Assembly: GCA_902702965.1 (NCBI GenBank)
Contig: CACRXP010000429.1
Location: 75,186-139,185 of the forward strand
Source: Spirometra erinaceieuropaei
Taxonomy: Eukaryota > Platyhelminthes > Cestoda > Diphyllobothriidea > Diphyllobothriidae
Direction: 5' to 3'
DNA: 64,000 nucleotides
A program made the position numbers and the translations under genes. Positions 45,660-57,857 of this stretch are shown here, piece by piece. Positions within the stretch are counted from its first letter, which is position 1. Every line of letters begins with the position of its first letter. Below the pieces are notes generated by a model, which was not told the origin of the DNA, searched no databases, and saw only the letters and a program-made list of their open reading frames with translations.

Positions 45660-45815
45660 GGTAGATGGGCGCTCACCTATTGTTTTTTGTGTAACTCACT
45701 CGTACCGTTGTGCCTTACGGGGTCTATTTCGAGCCCAACCAGCGTCTGCGGAGCGGCGCATGATATATGCAGAATGCTTCTGCCGACAAAGACAAGGGTA
45801 TCTCGTTTTATGAAG
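45660..45815 (+). repeat. SINE-like dispersed repeat, copy 4
   Basis: Block order gggcgctcacc, aactcactcgtaccgttgtgcctta, cgagcccaaccagc, gcggagcggcgca and ccgacaaagacaaggg is conserved. It is followed by an unrelated stretch. Confidence 0.65.
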
Positions 45816-47814
45816 GTTTTCTTGCCCATCAGGTTTTCGGCACTTTGAAAATCGTGAAAGCGGTAGAGGGAGGGTGTGTTTTAACGCATGATAATGTGTA
45901 TTTTCATGTTCAGTTCTTAAAAGCGACCAAGCCCAATGAGTCTTTGTAACAAATGAAGCTAGATGTCGGTGAAGGGCGACGATATGTGGATTTTAGCTGT
46001 ACGCCAAAAAAGAAAAAGTTTAAACTTGCTACATGTGCTGGGATATAGCATTTACTCAGAAAAAGATACGGTCGCTGGAACAGGAAGTTTATTTACCTGA
46101 CTTTTCGGATTTTCACTCAAACTCGCCATCAAAGACAAGCGCAGAATAGAGTAATGGATGCACAAGAGGTGGAGCATTTACGGGACCACATGACTACAGT
46201 TATAAGCAGTACTCGCGTTCATCGCTGGTGATCGTATTTGATACGCTGCCTGTCTGTCAGTTCGCACCCGAGTCGTTTACGGCCGTGATTTCACCATTTT
46301 TGTTCATGTTTGCCACGGTGATTACTCAGTCATGTGGCTGACTGTCACTGGAACTCGTGGTCGCACACCCTCTTTTCCACAAATATTGTTCCGAGGCAAA
46401 TCGCAGCAAAAAATAGGTCGGCGAAGGTCACTGTGCTTGTTAATTGGTTGAAGTAATAGGAACTACGCCTCCCTTCAAGGAAAATTAGGTGATATCGCGC
46501 AAAATTCCGGAAAGGACGCGTATTCCCTGTCTTATACTCAACACTAACACCTCTAACCTAGACACCACTCCTTATTTCGACCACCAACCTTGCACATATC
46601 CTGACCGTAACCCCCAACCTTGAATGTTATCGCATGACCTCAGAGTGAAGGGTGTTTCCATTCCCCTGTCCTGCTGTAAAGTGCAATTAGGCTATTTTGT
46701 GAATCCGCACAAGGTTTACCCTTTGGGCCGAAAAAATTAAACCGCGATCAGAAAAATCGCTCGTAAAAATCCGCCACAGATGTAGGCTGTGATGTGTGTC
46801 TCATAAGCGGCATTTTTAAACAAACAGTAGGCTTCACAGCGTCTGCAAAATATCAGCGAATACATCGTTATCTTCATTGCTCTTGGTCGACTGTTAAAAT
46901 TGTAGATCCGGTGTTATATCAGCTAAGGCAGTCAAAATAAAATATTTACTGAAAGTACATACGGACTTAGTGGGTTAAATCTAACGGCTCAATGAAACAT
47001 GAAGCCTCATAGGTGAAATCGTATGGTTAAGAAAATATTGTTAAAACAAAGAAGACTTCGTTAAAGGTCGCTGACAGAGGCGGTGTCATATGAATACAAC
47101 TATTCACAAAGTTAGCTGTTGACAGGGCCGTCAGTGAATGGTAAATTTGAATGGAATTGGTAGATACAACCGTAAGCATATCATTTGCTGTGTAGTAGAA
47201 GAACTATTCTTCCGCGAAGTTAACGCATTGCCTTGCAGACGGCGGAGTTGGTTACATTTCACAGCCTTCGTGAAATATTAGTCAATACGTTGTAGTCTTC
47301 AGTGCTTTTAATCGACTGCCAAAATGACAGATCCTGCGTTATTCCGTCAAAACCGTTAAAAAGTTATGTTATAAAAGAATTTGAGGAGAAATTAAGCCAA
47401 ATTAAATGATTTATTCAGGCAGGAAACTTCGTTTTCGAAAGTGCAGAAGTTTACAGGTATGACTTTAAACGCGTCAAAATCTCTACTTTTTTAAAAAAAT
47501 TCTGTTTGTTCGCAGTCGACATCAAACGCAAACAGCGGAAAAGTACGTTTAGTAAAATGCTTAAGGTTACATTACTTTCCCACACATAGAAAACTCAGCT
47601 ATGATGCGCAAACTCCAGTTAAGAGGGCTGTTAAAACGCGAATCTTTGTTCATATTTGTCAAGATTTTGACTGACACAGCTACTCGAACAAATACTGTGC
47701 ACGAAAAAAGAACACATCATTGGAGGGATTCAGACTGGTGAGCAAAATGAGCATTTTTTACGATGCCTAGTATTATCACATCATTTCCCATTATCACTTT
47801 TCAAGAGTTAAGTC
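45816..47814. repeat. Old diverged repeats in intronic DNA
   Basis: 46060-46260 pairs with 29170-29420. 46545-46625 is a C-rich stretch with degenerate cctaac/ccaacc steps, possibly a decayed telomere-type repeat on the opposite strand to that at 52.9 kb. 46815-46950 and 47245-47370 are two diverged copies offset by about 430 bases (cacagcg/cacagcc, gtgaaatattag, ttaaaattgtagatccggtg/caaaatgacagatcctgcg). No gene seen. Confidence 0.45.
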
Positions 47815-48010
47815 ACAGCGGTAGAGGGGGTGCTCACCGATCGTTTTATGGACGCCACTTATCCCTCATTATGCCCTGGTGCTTCCTCTTGAGCCCAACC
47901 AGCAGCCTCATAGCGGCGCGTTTAATAGGCAAAATAGCATTACCGACAAGGCCAAGGGAGACTGGAATGGCCATTTCTGGCTCATTATCCGTCGTCAGCC
48001 ACTAATAGGC
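47815..48010 (+). repeat. SINE-like dispersed repeat, copy 5
   Basis: Contains agcggtagaggggg, gctcaccgatcg, gagcccaaccagcagcc, agcggcgcgt, accgacaaggccaaggg, gactggaatggccat and ccgtcgtcagcc in family order. One of the more complete heads. Confidence 0.7.
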
Positions 48011-51000
48011 TGAAAGATATGCATTTGACCCACATCACCGAACTCACCCGGCGTCTTCTTTCTGGTACATAAAGACGCTGGCCTACATACTGCTGCTGTT
48101 GGTCATCATTTTGTTGAATACGGAAAAAGCGTTTCATAAATTGGAATCTTATTCAAGGTCCATGGTCCAGTGTACGCGCATGCAGACTTCAAGAATACCG
48201 GTAGGGATACACTGAAAAATATCTGCCTTGATTCTTGAGTCCACTTGCACAATTTTTCGATTAAACATTAGGTTGTTCGACGTTTCCAAAAAAAGGTTGC
48301 CCCTTCTCCATTTTCTAGCAATTTGTGGCTTGGAATTGAAAAAAACCTCAGGGATCTTCCTATTGGTTATCATTTAAGGAACCCTGATCACGCAACAAAA
48401 GCCGCACCAGATACTAACGAACCTTAAAAGTCATGTCTGAAGCCTACACAAATAACGTACGTTCGATGAAAAAGGCAACGTCATTCAATTTTCCAGCATG
48501 GTTTTAACTGCATGCACTAAGATAAAAATGCGTTCGCGGCGGCAACAATGATTCATGGCTTTTACACCCGCACGTCAGGCATTGTTGTCACAGGCAAAGT
48601 CAAATTTTTTGTGTCTTGACTGACCACAAGTTGAAGCTATGCGATTCACTGCACCGTTTCGCAGTCCTCCTGCGACTTCTTCAGGTCACCTACTGCAACC
48701 AACATTTGGCCATCTATAGCACAGCCTCTTGGGATTGACAATTTTAAGTAAATAAACAGACAATTCGTATACAGACTTAAAGAAACTAACTGCACGTTCA
48801 ATGGAAATATGAAGTACTCTGGCCAAATTATTTGCGCCAGTAGGGTGGTGTGGACAACCAATCCCAGAATTTTCCTCAGGCGATCTGCCTGTTGTCAGCT
48901 AAACATTTGCCATAGTAGTCAGTGATGCCAAGTTTAACGTCATGCGTTATTAGCTAAGGGAAATCGCTTTTGAAAGTACATGCGTTTTCGGTGCGTTTTA
49001 CTGTACAGTCATTTATTGATCCCATGAAACGGTAAGCGAAAGTTGAAAACACTTGTTCAACTGTAAACGACTATTATTTATTATTTTTTGTGCAAGAGAC
49101 TATGCGCAAGTATTCTTAAAGAAATACGCGAGTCAGGCGCAGGCGTTCGTCAACAGAAACCATTCAGAGATATCGAGGGAGCAGAACTGTTGTGTTGTAA
49201 CCGAGGTAAAATAAAACAAAACACTGCCAGCGATCTTTGAGAGCACGAATAGTATAGTTAGTACCGATATCGCACAAAAAGGTTTAACTTGTCGTTACGG
49301 AAGAAATTAGTAAGTCACGGCAGACGGAGACGAAAACGAAAGTTAGTGTAAGTACATTGGGGTAAGTAAGAAATCAAGGTAAGACAAAGGGATTAGTGGG
49401 AGGGCGAGCGATAGCATCCTGCCAAATAATTTATCACTTAGGGGTTCATACTGAAGCAACTCGGTGCACGCGGTTATATCAAAGTGTTAGATAACGCACA
49501 AAAATTTATAAACATTACTGGACCCTCTTAGACAAGTATAAAAGTTACCCATACGTGCTAAAACCTGTTGGGTTACACAATCCATCTTTACCAGAACTAA
49601 CCTTTTGAGTTGAAATATTACGGCGTTATGCCACACGATAATCAGTAGCACAGCACATCTTAAGTAATATTTTTAAATTAAGCTCATTTCTGGACATTGG
49701 TTAACATTTTTTGAGCGTGGTCAATGAGTTTGCCATCATAAACACAGACGTAGAGGGGAATTTAAGCATGATGTTTGGCAGCTTCCTCTCAGAGTCCTGG
49801 CGGCACCCTGTTGCGAAGAGAAATTCTAACAAACAGATATGTTTCCTCGGTGGCGGAGCGAATCTAAACCTCGGAGGCCCCTTCCACCATCACCAGTGTC
49901 CTTAGCGGCGAGATCCTGGCAAGGACGCAGAAACGTTCCGTTCCGAGCACGAAAGTTTGACAGCGGTCAGTGCACAGGTCTATGACCACTTCAGCCCGCG
50001 TCCCAGCGGCCGTCACTGGACAGTGGTAAGGAGAACAATGGCGATAATGAGGGCAGGGAGGTATTTGGCGTGAATTCTGCCGAGACCGCTGTTGTCCTCC
50101 ACTAACCAAGAATTACTCATCGAAGTGGGCGTTTAAGATCAAAGTGTGATCAGAGATTCTGCCAGCCGACACCTAACGCGCCCCACTTAAGAACGGCTGA
50201 AGAACTATGGACACGGTAATCACTTTAAAGAGCGAAGACAGAAATTCCAATAAGCTCTCGCTTTTCGATAATAATTATGCATTTTGTTATGGAGATCGTC
50301 TAACAAAAACTGTTATTCAGAAGTGCACAACAATTATCCAGTTGTGGCTTTATGAAAGCCTCCGTTTTTGTCCTTACTTCCCTTCGGTTGGCTGACGAAA
50401 GACAGTTGAACATCAATTTTCTAAATGTTTTGACAGTCAGGAGAACGTCTAGTCCTAGGTGGAATGCGATCATTCGTCTCCATTACTGTAACAGTTTCAA
50501 ATCTAGCCAATCGGTTTGCTCACCGGTGTGATGCAAATCATCCAAATGAATCTATAAAAGTGTAATATTTAAAAGCGACTTGACGTCATAAACCCTCGTA
50601 ATCAATTAATAAAAACCACATATTTATGACAGCTGTGTTGCAAAAGATAAACGAGGTTATACTTTTTACCTCTGGTTGGGTACAACATTTATTATTAATA
50701 AGTCTTTTTGTCTACAAATAAAGTCTCCAGGTCAGAAGGCCTAAGGTGGATAACGTTAAACAAACTCAGGCATTTGCTGCGTATTAACCATTTTGTCATC
50801 ATACTTTGCTTTCATATGAATCGTCTGGTAACTCTCCCATTTGCAATGCATATTCTTCTGATGCCGCCTTAAGATTGATTGAGAAAATTTCAAAGTTCCA
50901 GTGTCAGCTGCAATTATTGCAGGACAAAACTATGTATCCGCTATACCCCGCAATGCAAGGAAACTATTTTTGACTTTCTGTTATTGTGAGTCAGACTTTT

Positions 51001-52845
51001 TAAGCGTTTGACTAGGCCCATGCCAGAAACCGGACACTGAATGATCGTGTAAAATTTTTTCAAGTCAAGCCAGGCTTTGCTCATAAGCGCGCATGTAATC
51101 CTGAGATAATAAGAACTTGTAAAAAATATATTCATCTCAGCGGGCGTGCTATAATTTGAAAATTAGGCTAGTGTTTATATTTCTTTTCCCTCCGTGACGG
51201 GTTACAGTATAGTAATATAAAGTGAAAGCCTACGAAGATGCGAGACTTGAACGTTGACCTCTACCCTTCCTATAATCATTAATCAGCCACCTCAAACTTT
51301 CAGATTGGGAGAAAACGGATCCCAGCTGCCAAAGTCTGGCCTCTGGCTCACATTCTCTACTCCTGGATTCAAGGACGTACTCGCCGTTGGCCACGCACAA
51401 CTCAAACACTATTTCTCTTAGCATGCTGAAACTTAGACTAATTGTCTAAACATGGATGGAATTAGGGTTGACGAAATACGCATTTTCACGCCATTTTCAA
51501 GAATGCGACTATACACTACAAACCCTTGTAAAAAATGGAGCCGAATATAATTGGAAGCTGTTAATTTATATATTATAACTACAACCCAAAGGGCAAATTC
51601 AGACAATACCAGTTACTTCCGCTTATGAAAAACATCTGTCGTTTGCCATAATCATTTACCTGTCGATCAACCTAGAAGGCAGAGCCAGCACATACTGTGT
51701 ATTTGTTGTGTCCTGGCTCTCCTTCTGGCCTTACGATTTGCTTACATCCTCTGTATATCTCTTTATCAACTGTTAACGGACCTTGGTACCGCATGTTAAA
51801 GAAAACAGAACAGTAGTTTTGATTCAGATAATTTCTAAGGTCAACGATTGGCTCCATTTAGTGCAAGGTTAAACAATGCATTCACTGCATTTCATTGTGA
51901 TTTTGAGTCAGTTTTGTCTGGGCCCATGTCTAACACCGAGCACTGAAACAGTATTCGCACTTTTTCTACAGTCACGCATACGATTATGTAGTCACGACTG
52001 CTGTAAAAATAGCTTCTGTACTACAGACGCGTCAGATATAGCCGCCTCACATTTCCATATCTTAAATTCCCTCATGTCTGAATATTACTGGACGCCATGT
52101 TGGCGCTATCCTACACGGCGATTTTAATGGCCAGTCTAAAATTATGAAGGGCTAGTCCCTAAACCGGAAAGATATGCAACCTGTGTTCCTCCTTAATCAT
52201 GAACAATGAGACACCATGACCGTTCCATTTTGTCTGGCAGTTCAAATCAAATGTCCTTCTGGACGGCAGACTACTGAGGAGCATTCTGCAATTCAAATGA
52301 ACGATCACTTCTGGTTTACCCTTTGCCACCAGTCCGTTTGTGCACAATCTTCAGACTGATTTAAGCGTTTGGCTGATGTCCCGTACCACTTAATCCACTG
52401 GCTTGCATTCTGTCGGCTGTGATGGAAAATACGGAGGCATATGTAAGCAGAGTTCAACAGATTAGATTGCCTTCGACAAATTCTTGACTGACACCGAGGC
52501 CCGATGAGTCACAAAACTAAAATCCATAACAAAGTCTATGCAACCTTAAGGATGCAGGGAGAAAAAACCTGCCAGTCAATTCCAAGCCTATTTACCGCTG
52601 GTTAGCTAATCGTTCTTGCATAATCGTTCACAAGGGCTCTTTCAGTAAGACTTCAAGGCGAGGCCTACCAACAGTGACCCCTTCTGCATAAGACGACCCA
52701 GGTTTGTGGACATCACCGAGGGGTTGCCGGAACCTCTATCGCTGAAGCACCTCATCAACGGCTCGGTTCTTGGCAATCAGATGATTATCGTAGTATATTC
52801 AGTCATATGTGATGCATATGGAGCCAGTTAGTTTAATAGACAATG
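48011..52845. other. Intronic DNA, no gene seen; scattered repeat fragments
   Basis: 49140-49610 is the partner of the 43890-44220 repeat. 49616-49710 holds a fragment of the foldback MITE right half (cacacgataatcagtagcac). 50980-51080 and 51895-51960 are alike (gtgagtcagactttt/gagtcagttttgtc, ggcccatg, cactgaa). A pol III-like A/B box pair lies on the minus strand at about 51245-51295. No coding exon with splice support was found. Confidence 0.35.
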
Positions 52846-52849
52846 CTGT

Positions 52850-52975
52850 TGGAGTTAAGGGCCAAGATAAGGAGTTAAAGCAAGATTTGAGTTAATGGGT
52901 TAGGTTTAGGGGTTATGGTAAGGGGCTATTGTTTGGAATTCGAAGTTAAAGTTGGAGATTAGGGTTAGGAGTTAG
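52850..52975 (+). repeat. Degenerate TTAGGG-like tract
   Basis: About 125 bases built from variants of ggagttaagg, gggttagg and attagggttagg. It resembles a decayed TTAGGG telomere-type array or a simple minisatellite of that sequence. Only two or three units are exact. Confidence 0.45.
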
Positions 52976-53294
52976 CGCAGCTATTTCTCAACACTTCAAA
53001 TTTCAGCCGCGCACTCCTAAAAGCTTTTTTTGCATACAAGTACTTGTTCTCGTCTCATGTACGTTCACCGGCCACACCTGCAAAAACCCTTTTTACTACC
53101 GGTCCGTATTAGAGGTGGTCGGGTTTGTTTAATTCAGATGGTGCTACATAACCACATCCGACCACCTTTGACTACTTATTACCCTTATCTGGTGAGGTGC
53201 TTAAATGTGAACCCGGTAGGTCGGAGGAATAAAAGTTTTGCCTTACGATTATGTCTTTGTTGTCTTCTCAAATTCATCCCCTACGCTTTCATTC

Positions 53295-53400
53295 ACAGTG
53301 GTAGAGGGTCGCTCACATATCACGTTACGGAACTCATTCCTACCGTTGTGTATTTGGGCCCCACAAACAGCTCTTCCGGTAAGGAAAGCCTCCCCTGTAT
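53295..53400 (+). repeat. SINE-like dispersed repeat, copy 6 (fragment)
   Basis: Head only: gtggtagagggtcgctcac, cggaactcattcctaccgttgtg, tttgggccccac. It is truncated before the middle blocks. Confidence 0.55.
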
Positions 53401-55160
53401 TTGATAGCAATGATATTCGGCTTGAATTTACGCCCGAGTGGCAGAATGCCCTCTGCAATCGTAATTTTAAAAATGTTGATCGAAAGACAACCTTTGTTGC
53501 CTTTTAACAGTGTCCGGCAATAAATAGGAGCTTCAGGTTTCAAAACGTCAAAATAGAATATGATTTTTTTAAACATTAGTTTATCCCAATACAAACACAC
53601 CCAACGGGAAACTGAGAGTAAATATTTCCACCCACTCCAGCACAGTTATTTAATGGTATTTTTTCCTGACTGAAAATAATATACTTCAGCAAATCATTAA
53701 CCTTGTTTGCGTGGACAATACTTTCTTCCTAATCGTGAGTGTAAATGTTATTTTGCAGCTCCAAAGGCCACGTGCGTTGCATTGAAAAGATCTGTCTTTA
53801 AAAACTTCTGAATTAAAAAAAAACTAGGGCGTACACCTACTTGCGAGTGTTTACTTCAGGCAGGCATTAAGCATATACGCGAGGTAGGAAAGTGCCAGCT
53901 GTTGTTTACACCGGCGTTTTAACAATTCTGCTTCACTGGCGGATGCATGCATTCGGTCTGACAGTATTTTGAGTATATTTTATTACCCGATTGCTGTCTG
54001 TGCTGATTTTGCTTTTGAAAAATGAGCATCCTCTTACTAAACAGTTACGTGTGTGGGTGGGGAACATAAAACCAACGCAGACATTTTGGCAATTTCGACT
54101 CCTCTGGACGATTAAGGTCAGCGAATTTCATCCTGCCAACGAAGGGTGGACCAAAAGTTCTATCGAGCAATACGCACTGATTTCACGCTTTTTCCTTATC
54201 CCGCACATATTACTAAATTCTTACCTTGACGCGAACAAAACATCAATTTGCAGATACATTAAGGTGCTGCAATCTACGGATCCTTGGATGATAGGACTTC
54301 AAAGCGGTCTGTTACAATTTGCAATGTCTGCGGAACATTCAACTAGCAACATCACGTGTACAAAAGACATTTTCCAAATGAGAGTAGCATTTATGCGCTT
54401 CAACAAATATCATGAGTCCTGCTCATTTAGCAACTGTTGCTGCAAAATACAAGTCGTGTGAGAAGATAACCAATCAATGGACAGCCAACAGACTTTAGGC
54501 CGCAACGCACTTTTCATACACACCCAACATAGCTTAAAGGCGTTTCTAATGATGAAATGGAAATGGTCAATTAGTTTCGTTTTTGAACCACAGACGCACA
54601 ATCCCTAGGGCAGGGCAGCACACAATTAGACTTGTGAATTTCATTATTTTCGATTCTTGGCCGAAATAAAGCCGACGTCAGAGGACCGAAAATCATCTTA
54701 CGTACTTTTTTGAGTTAAAAAGATAGGGTTACTATTGTTTTTATATTGCGTAGATCGTACAGTGAAAGAGGGAAAGAGATAACAAATTACCGTTATTGAA
54801 TGTCCGTAGATGCAACGGGAAAGGCGTATTTACCAGAATAGCACACTTTCATCACGTTTAACATCCGAAATCTCGCCCCAATACGGGCAGATAAAACTCT
54901 AGATGAGCTTTGCTTAGGGAGGTAAGGAAAAAATGTCCAATTTGGATACAGTTATTTTAAATTGCTTTCAAATATGGAATTATTTTTTTTCAACATAGAC
55001 TGTTGAATTGTCGTGTTCGAAAAAACGTTCTTAACTCAAGAAATTAGCTTGCTATGGGCGAGGCCTAACTAGATTATCGACAAGGACTAAATTATAACTA
55101 AACAAAGTGGAGTCCGCTGTCAAAAGAAGAAGGGAGGAATTGCGAAAATTCTCACCGAAA
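53401..55160. other. Intronic DNA, no gene seen
   Basis: A plus-strand frame at 53991-54461 is open for 156 codons but has no domain, codon or splice signature I can defend; it may be chance. Confidence 0.35.
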
Positions 55161-55164
55161 AATC

Positions 55165-55812
55165 ATGAGACAATTTGGCGAGCATGCGTCTGCTTTCGAT
55201 AAATTATCTTCAGGCCTGTACAGTTATATGGCTATTGAGGTAATGCATTAAAAAATCTGTGTATTTTCTCCTTCACCGTTTCCTGTGTGGCAGAATATAC
55301 TGGTCGTACGAGCCGGTGTTTATCGAAAAGCATTAATGTACATCTTCCAGCATGGTTAGGAAAGCGTCAAATAAAGAACATTAAAAGCTCGATCCTCGCG
55401 CACATGGTAGACACAGACCACCGTGTAGATGCCAAAGAGGCCTTCAGAGTGATTTACAAGGTCCAGAAAGTTATCCAAAATGGCTTGGGCAGCGCTTATT
55501 GGCTACGGCAGAGGCGGATGCAATCAGGCTACGCGGACCGGTCCTCTGCGCACAGGAGAACTTCATACAGGTCCCACAGTTGTCATGGTTCAAAGCCACC
55601 AAGCCAACTACCCGCATGTAATTACCTTCGCCGTGGCGCTGACTGGAATTGTGGTGTTTCACTCTCCGCTCCCCTTCCCTCACAAAGCCAGAGCTACAAC
55701 TTAATTATCTGCTTGCCCGAATCTTTTGATTCATTACCTAAATGAACATATAAATGAAAAGATTTTATCGAAAGCAGACGTATGCTCGACACATTGCCTT
55801 TTTAAGAAGGAG
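55165..55812 (+). mobile_element. Mini Penelope-like element: inverted ends plus endonuclease only
   Basis: Ends are inverted copies: 55168-55232 (tttggcgagcatgcg, tgctttcgataaa) against about 55745-55812 (tttatcgaaagcagacg, atgctcgac). Between them there is only a GIY-YIG remnant of the element-3 group, at 55287-55560: GRTSRCLSKSINVHLPAW, then SILAHMVDTDHRVD, EAFRVIYKV. The RT and linker are gone. Its structure parallels element 2 on a smaller scale. Confidence 0.75.
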
Positions 55813-56185
55813 GAAACTAATAAATATTGAAATGCGCGTATTAGGCATCACGATACGATCATAAAGATAACACAACTCTGGCTATTTACACCTCAATAAG
55901 GCATACAAATAAAGTGTCACAAAAGGTATGTTTTAAACAGACTGAAATCCAAAACTGATCGTTCTGCGACTCGCTTATTTTTATAAAAGGCCTAACGTAG
56001 AATTTCAATGAAAATCTCCTGCCAGTTCGACAAGATTTCCGTCTCACTCCAGACTCCGCAGCATACGATGAAGACTGCAATATCTTCCGGTCGAACAATA
56101 TGGACACCGCGAAGTGTTGAATAACTTATGTGGTGTGCATTCTGAGGTGATATAAAGAAAACAGAAGGCTCTTCGGAAAATCTAG
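55813..56185. other. Intronic DNA, no gene seen
   Basis: Short AT-rich spacer between two PLEs. Confidence 0.4.
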
Positions 56186-56186
56186 T

Positions 56187-56525
56187 TGTTGGTTGCCCAT
56201 AGAGATTGGTAAATGAGACTGCTTAGACGCCCAGTCTTTAGGAACACTTCACTGCGAATACACAAGGCTCTTCGGAAAATCGAGTTGTACTCGTAAATTT
56301 TCAAGTCGGTGACACACACCCGTCGTCAGACGAAATGAGCAGATGGGAAAGTGAAATCGGCAGACTAGATCGGCTGACGCGACAGGACAGACAGAGACAC
56401 ACAGACAACCGATACGTGATAGAGGTGGGCACCGAGTTATGGGTGGCTGTGGGGCAGGGGGAGGAGTGGGAGAACCGTTAGGGCTCCTTATGTTAGAGGT
56501 GGAGAAAACGCGGGTGATTGCGGAT
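56187..56525. repeat. Left inverted repeat of PLE 8 (element 3' end)
   Basis: Inverted partner of 57283-57606. It includes the GC-rich tggggcagggggaggagtgg run found in complement at about 57340. Confidence 0.85.
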
Positions 56526-56692
56526 CAGTGGGAATGCGGGCGGCTGCTCACTGATGCGTAATGAGGTCAGGGGATAATGCGCCGGCGTTGGAGGTGTTAA
56601 GGGTTGATGTTTGCCGTGTCGCAAGGGGGAGAGGAGGGCGCGGAATGGCGAAACAGCATACGTCTATGTGACCGAGTGGGGGTTAGCAGTCG

Positions 56693-57282
56693 TTAGGGTG
56701 TGGGAACAAGACAGTGAGCATGCACGTAAGCGTCTAGATCGACGTGGCGGTTGATGCTGGTCGTGCCAGAATGCCAAGCTTCGAGGAATTCTCGCGCCTG
56801 TCTGATTTTGGCCCTTGCGATCACTTCAGTACCGTCCCAATTGAAGCGGTGGTCATGCTCAAGGGCGTGCGCAAGCACGAGGGACTGAGGGTCACGTCGG
56901 CAGATGGCTAACTTATGCTCGCTAAAGCGAGTCCCAAGACATCGACCTGTATGGCCAATATAAACGCAAGGGCAGTTGGCGCACGGTTAACGGTTGATGA
57001 CGTTAGTTAGCTGTTCTTTGGGCACCGGGTCCTTTACTCGGCATAATGCCTCGCGTAGGTAAGATGCGGGCTTATGGGCAATGGAGATGTCAATGCGTTT
57101 TAATGGCCTGGAGAGTGTTTCAGAAATTCCCTGAATGTACGGCAGTGAATAGAATTTCTGCGACACTCTATGTCCACTAGACGGGGGTTTGGTAGTTGTC
57201 TCGGGCGTCTGAGACAGCCCTTTACAAAACTGGCAGGATATCCGCTGGACCGTAATAACCGATGTAAGTAGGCAAATCACCC
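56693..57282 (-). pseudogene. PLE 8 RT C-terminal end, linker and GIY-YIG endonuclease
   Basis: Reading on the minus strand from the repeat edge: YLHRLLRSSGYPASFVKGCL (end of RT) in one frame, then, after a shift, the linker LPYIQGISETLSRPLKRIDI and ending NVINR. A single TAA (56987-56989) follows. The endonuclease comes next: CANCPCVYIGHTGRCLGTR with a good GIY-YIG core, FSEHKLAICRRDP, LAHALEHDHRFNWDGTEVIA and AREFLEAWHSGT...SINRH. Apart from one frameshift and one stop the C-terminus is intact. It is closest to relic 1 at 2.0-2.9 kb (GTEVIA...AREFLE in both). Confidence 0.82.
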
Positions 57283-57606
57283 GCAATCACCCGTGTTTTC
57301 TCCACCTCCAACATAGGGAGCCCTAACGGTTCTTCCACCCCTCCCCCTGCCCCACAGTCTACCATAACTCGGTGCCCACCCCTATAATGCATCAACTGTC
57401 TGTTTGTCGATGTTTGTGCTGCCGAACTTGTCTGTCGATTTCACTTTCCCCTCTTTTCATCTCATCTGACGACGGGTCGGTGTCACCGACTTGAAAATTT
57501 ACGAGTATAACTCGATTTTCCGAATAGCCTTGTGTATTCACAGTGAAGGTTTCCTCAAGGCTGGGTGTCTAAACAGTCACATTTACCAATCTCTATGGGC
57601 AACCAG
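57283..57606. repeat. Right inverted repeat of PLE 8
   Basis: Reverse-complement copy of the element's 3' end placed directly before the truncated coding sequence. Confidence 0.85.
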
Positions 57607-57857
57607 CAACGTGCAGATAAGGAGGACTGGAAGACACGTTTGTTTATCGGCCTCCAGTTTAATTACAGTTTTCCGTATATACGGAGAAGGCCCCTGGGAG
57701 TTGTCTATATCCGGCAGAGTTTTGGGCTCTAATGGTAATGCCAAAACACTTGTTTACAATGGGACAGAAGTTTTAGTATTTAAACTAAGCAAACAAGGTC
57801 AAATTATTGCCGTAGTCGTTAGAAGTATGACTAGGGAACAGCAGATGTGGATATATT

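Larger units (their letters stand above)
56187..57606 (-). mobile_element. Penelope-like retroelement 8, minus strand, with ~325-bp inverted repeats
   Basis: Both ends are inverted copies of one another: about 56187-56525 against 57283-57606, sharing ggttgcccatagagattggt, ccgtcgtcaga, gggcaccgagttatgg and gagaaccgttagggctcc (or its single-base variants). Coding sequence on the minus strand starts at the inner edge of the right repeat, so, as in element 2, the copy is 5'-truncated and capped by an inverted copy of its 3' end. A 24-base direct repeat (aaggctcttcggaaaatc) occurs twice near the left end at about 56166 and 56264. It lies in the long channel intron. Confidence 0.85.

Noticed and set aside
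51240..51300. tRNA-like A-box and B-box pair on the minus strand
   Set aside because: Spacing is roughly right, but I could not fold a cloverleaf with paired acceptor and anticodon stems; more likely a SINE remnant or chance.
53991..54461. Plus-strand frame of 156 codons
   Set aside because: No recognisable domain, no homology I can name, and no splice or promoter context.
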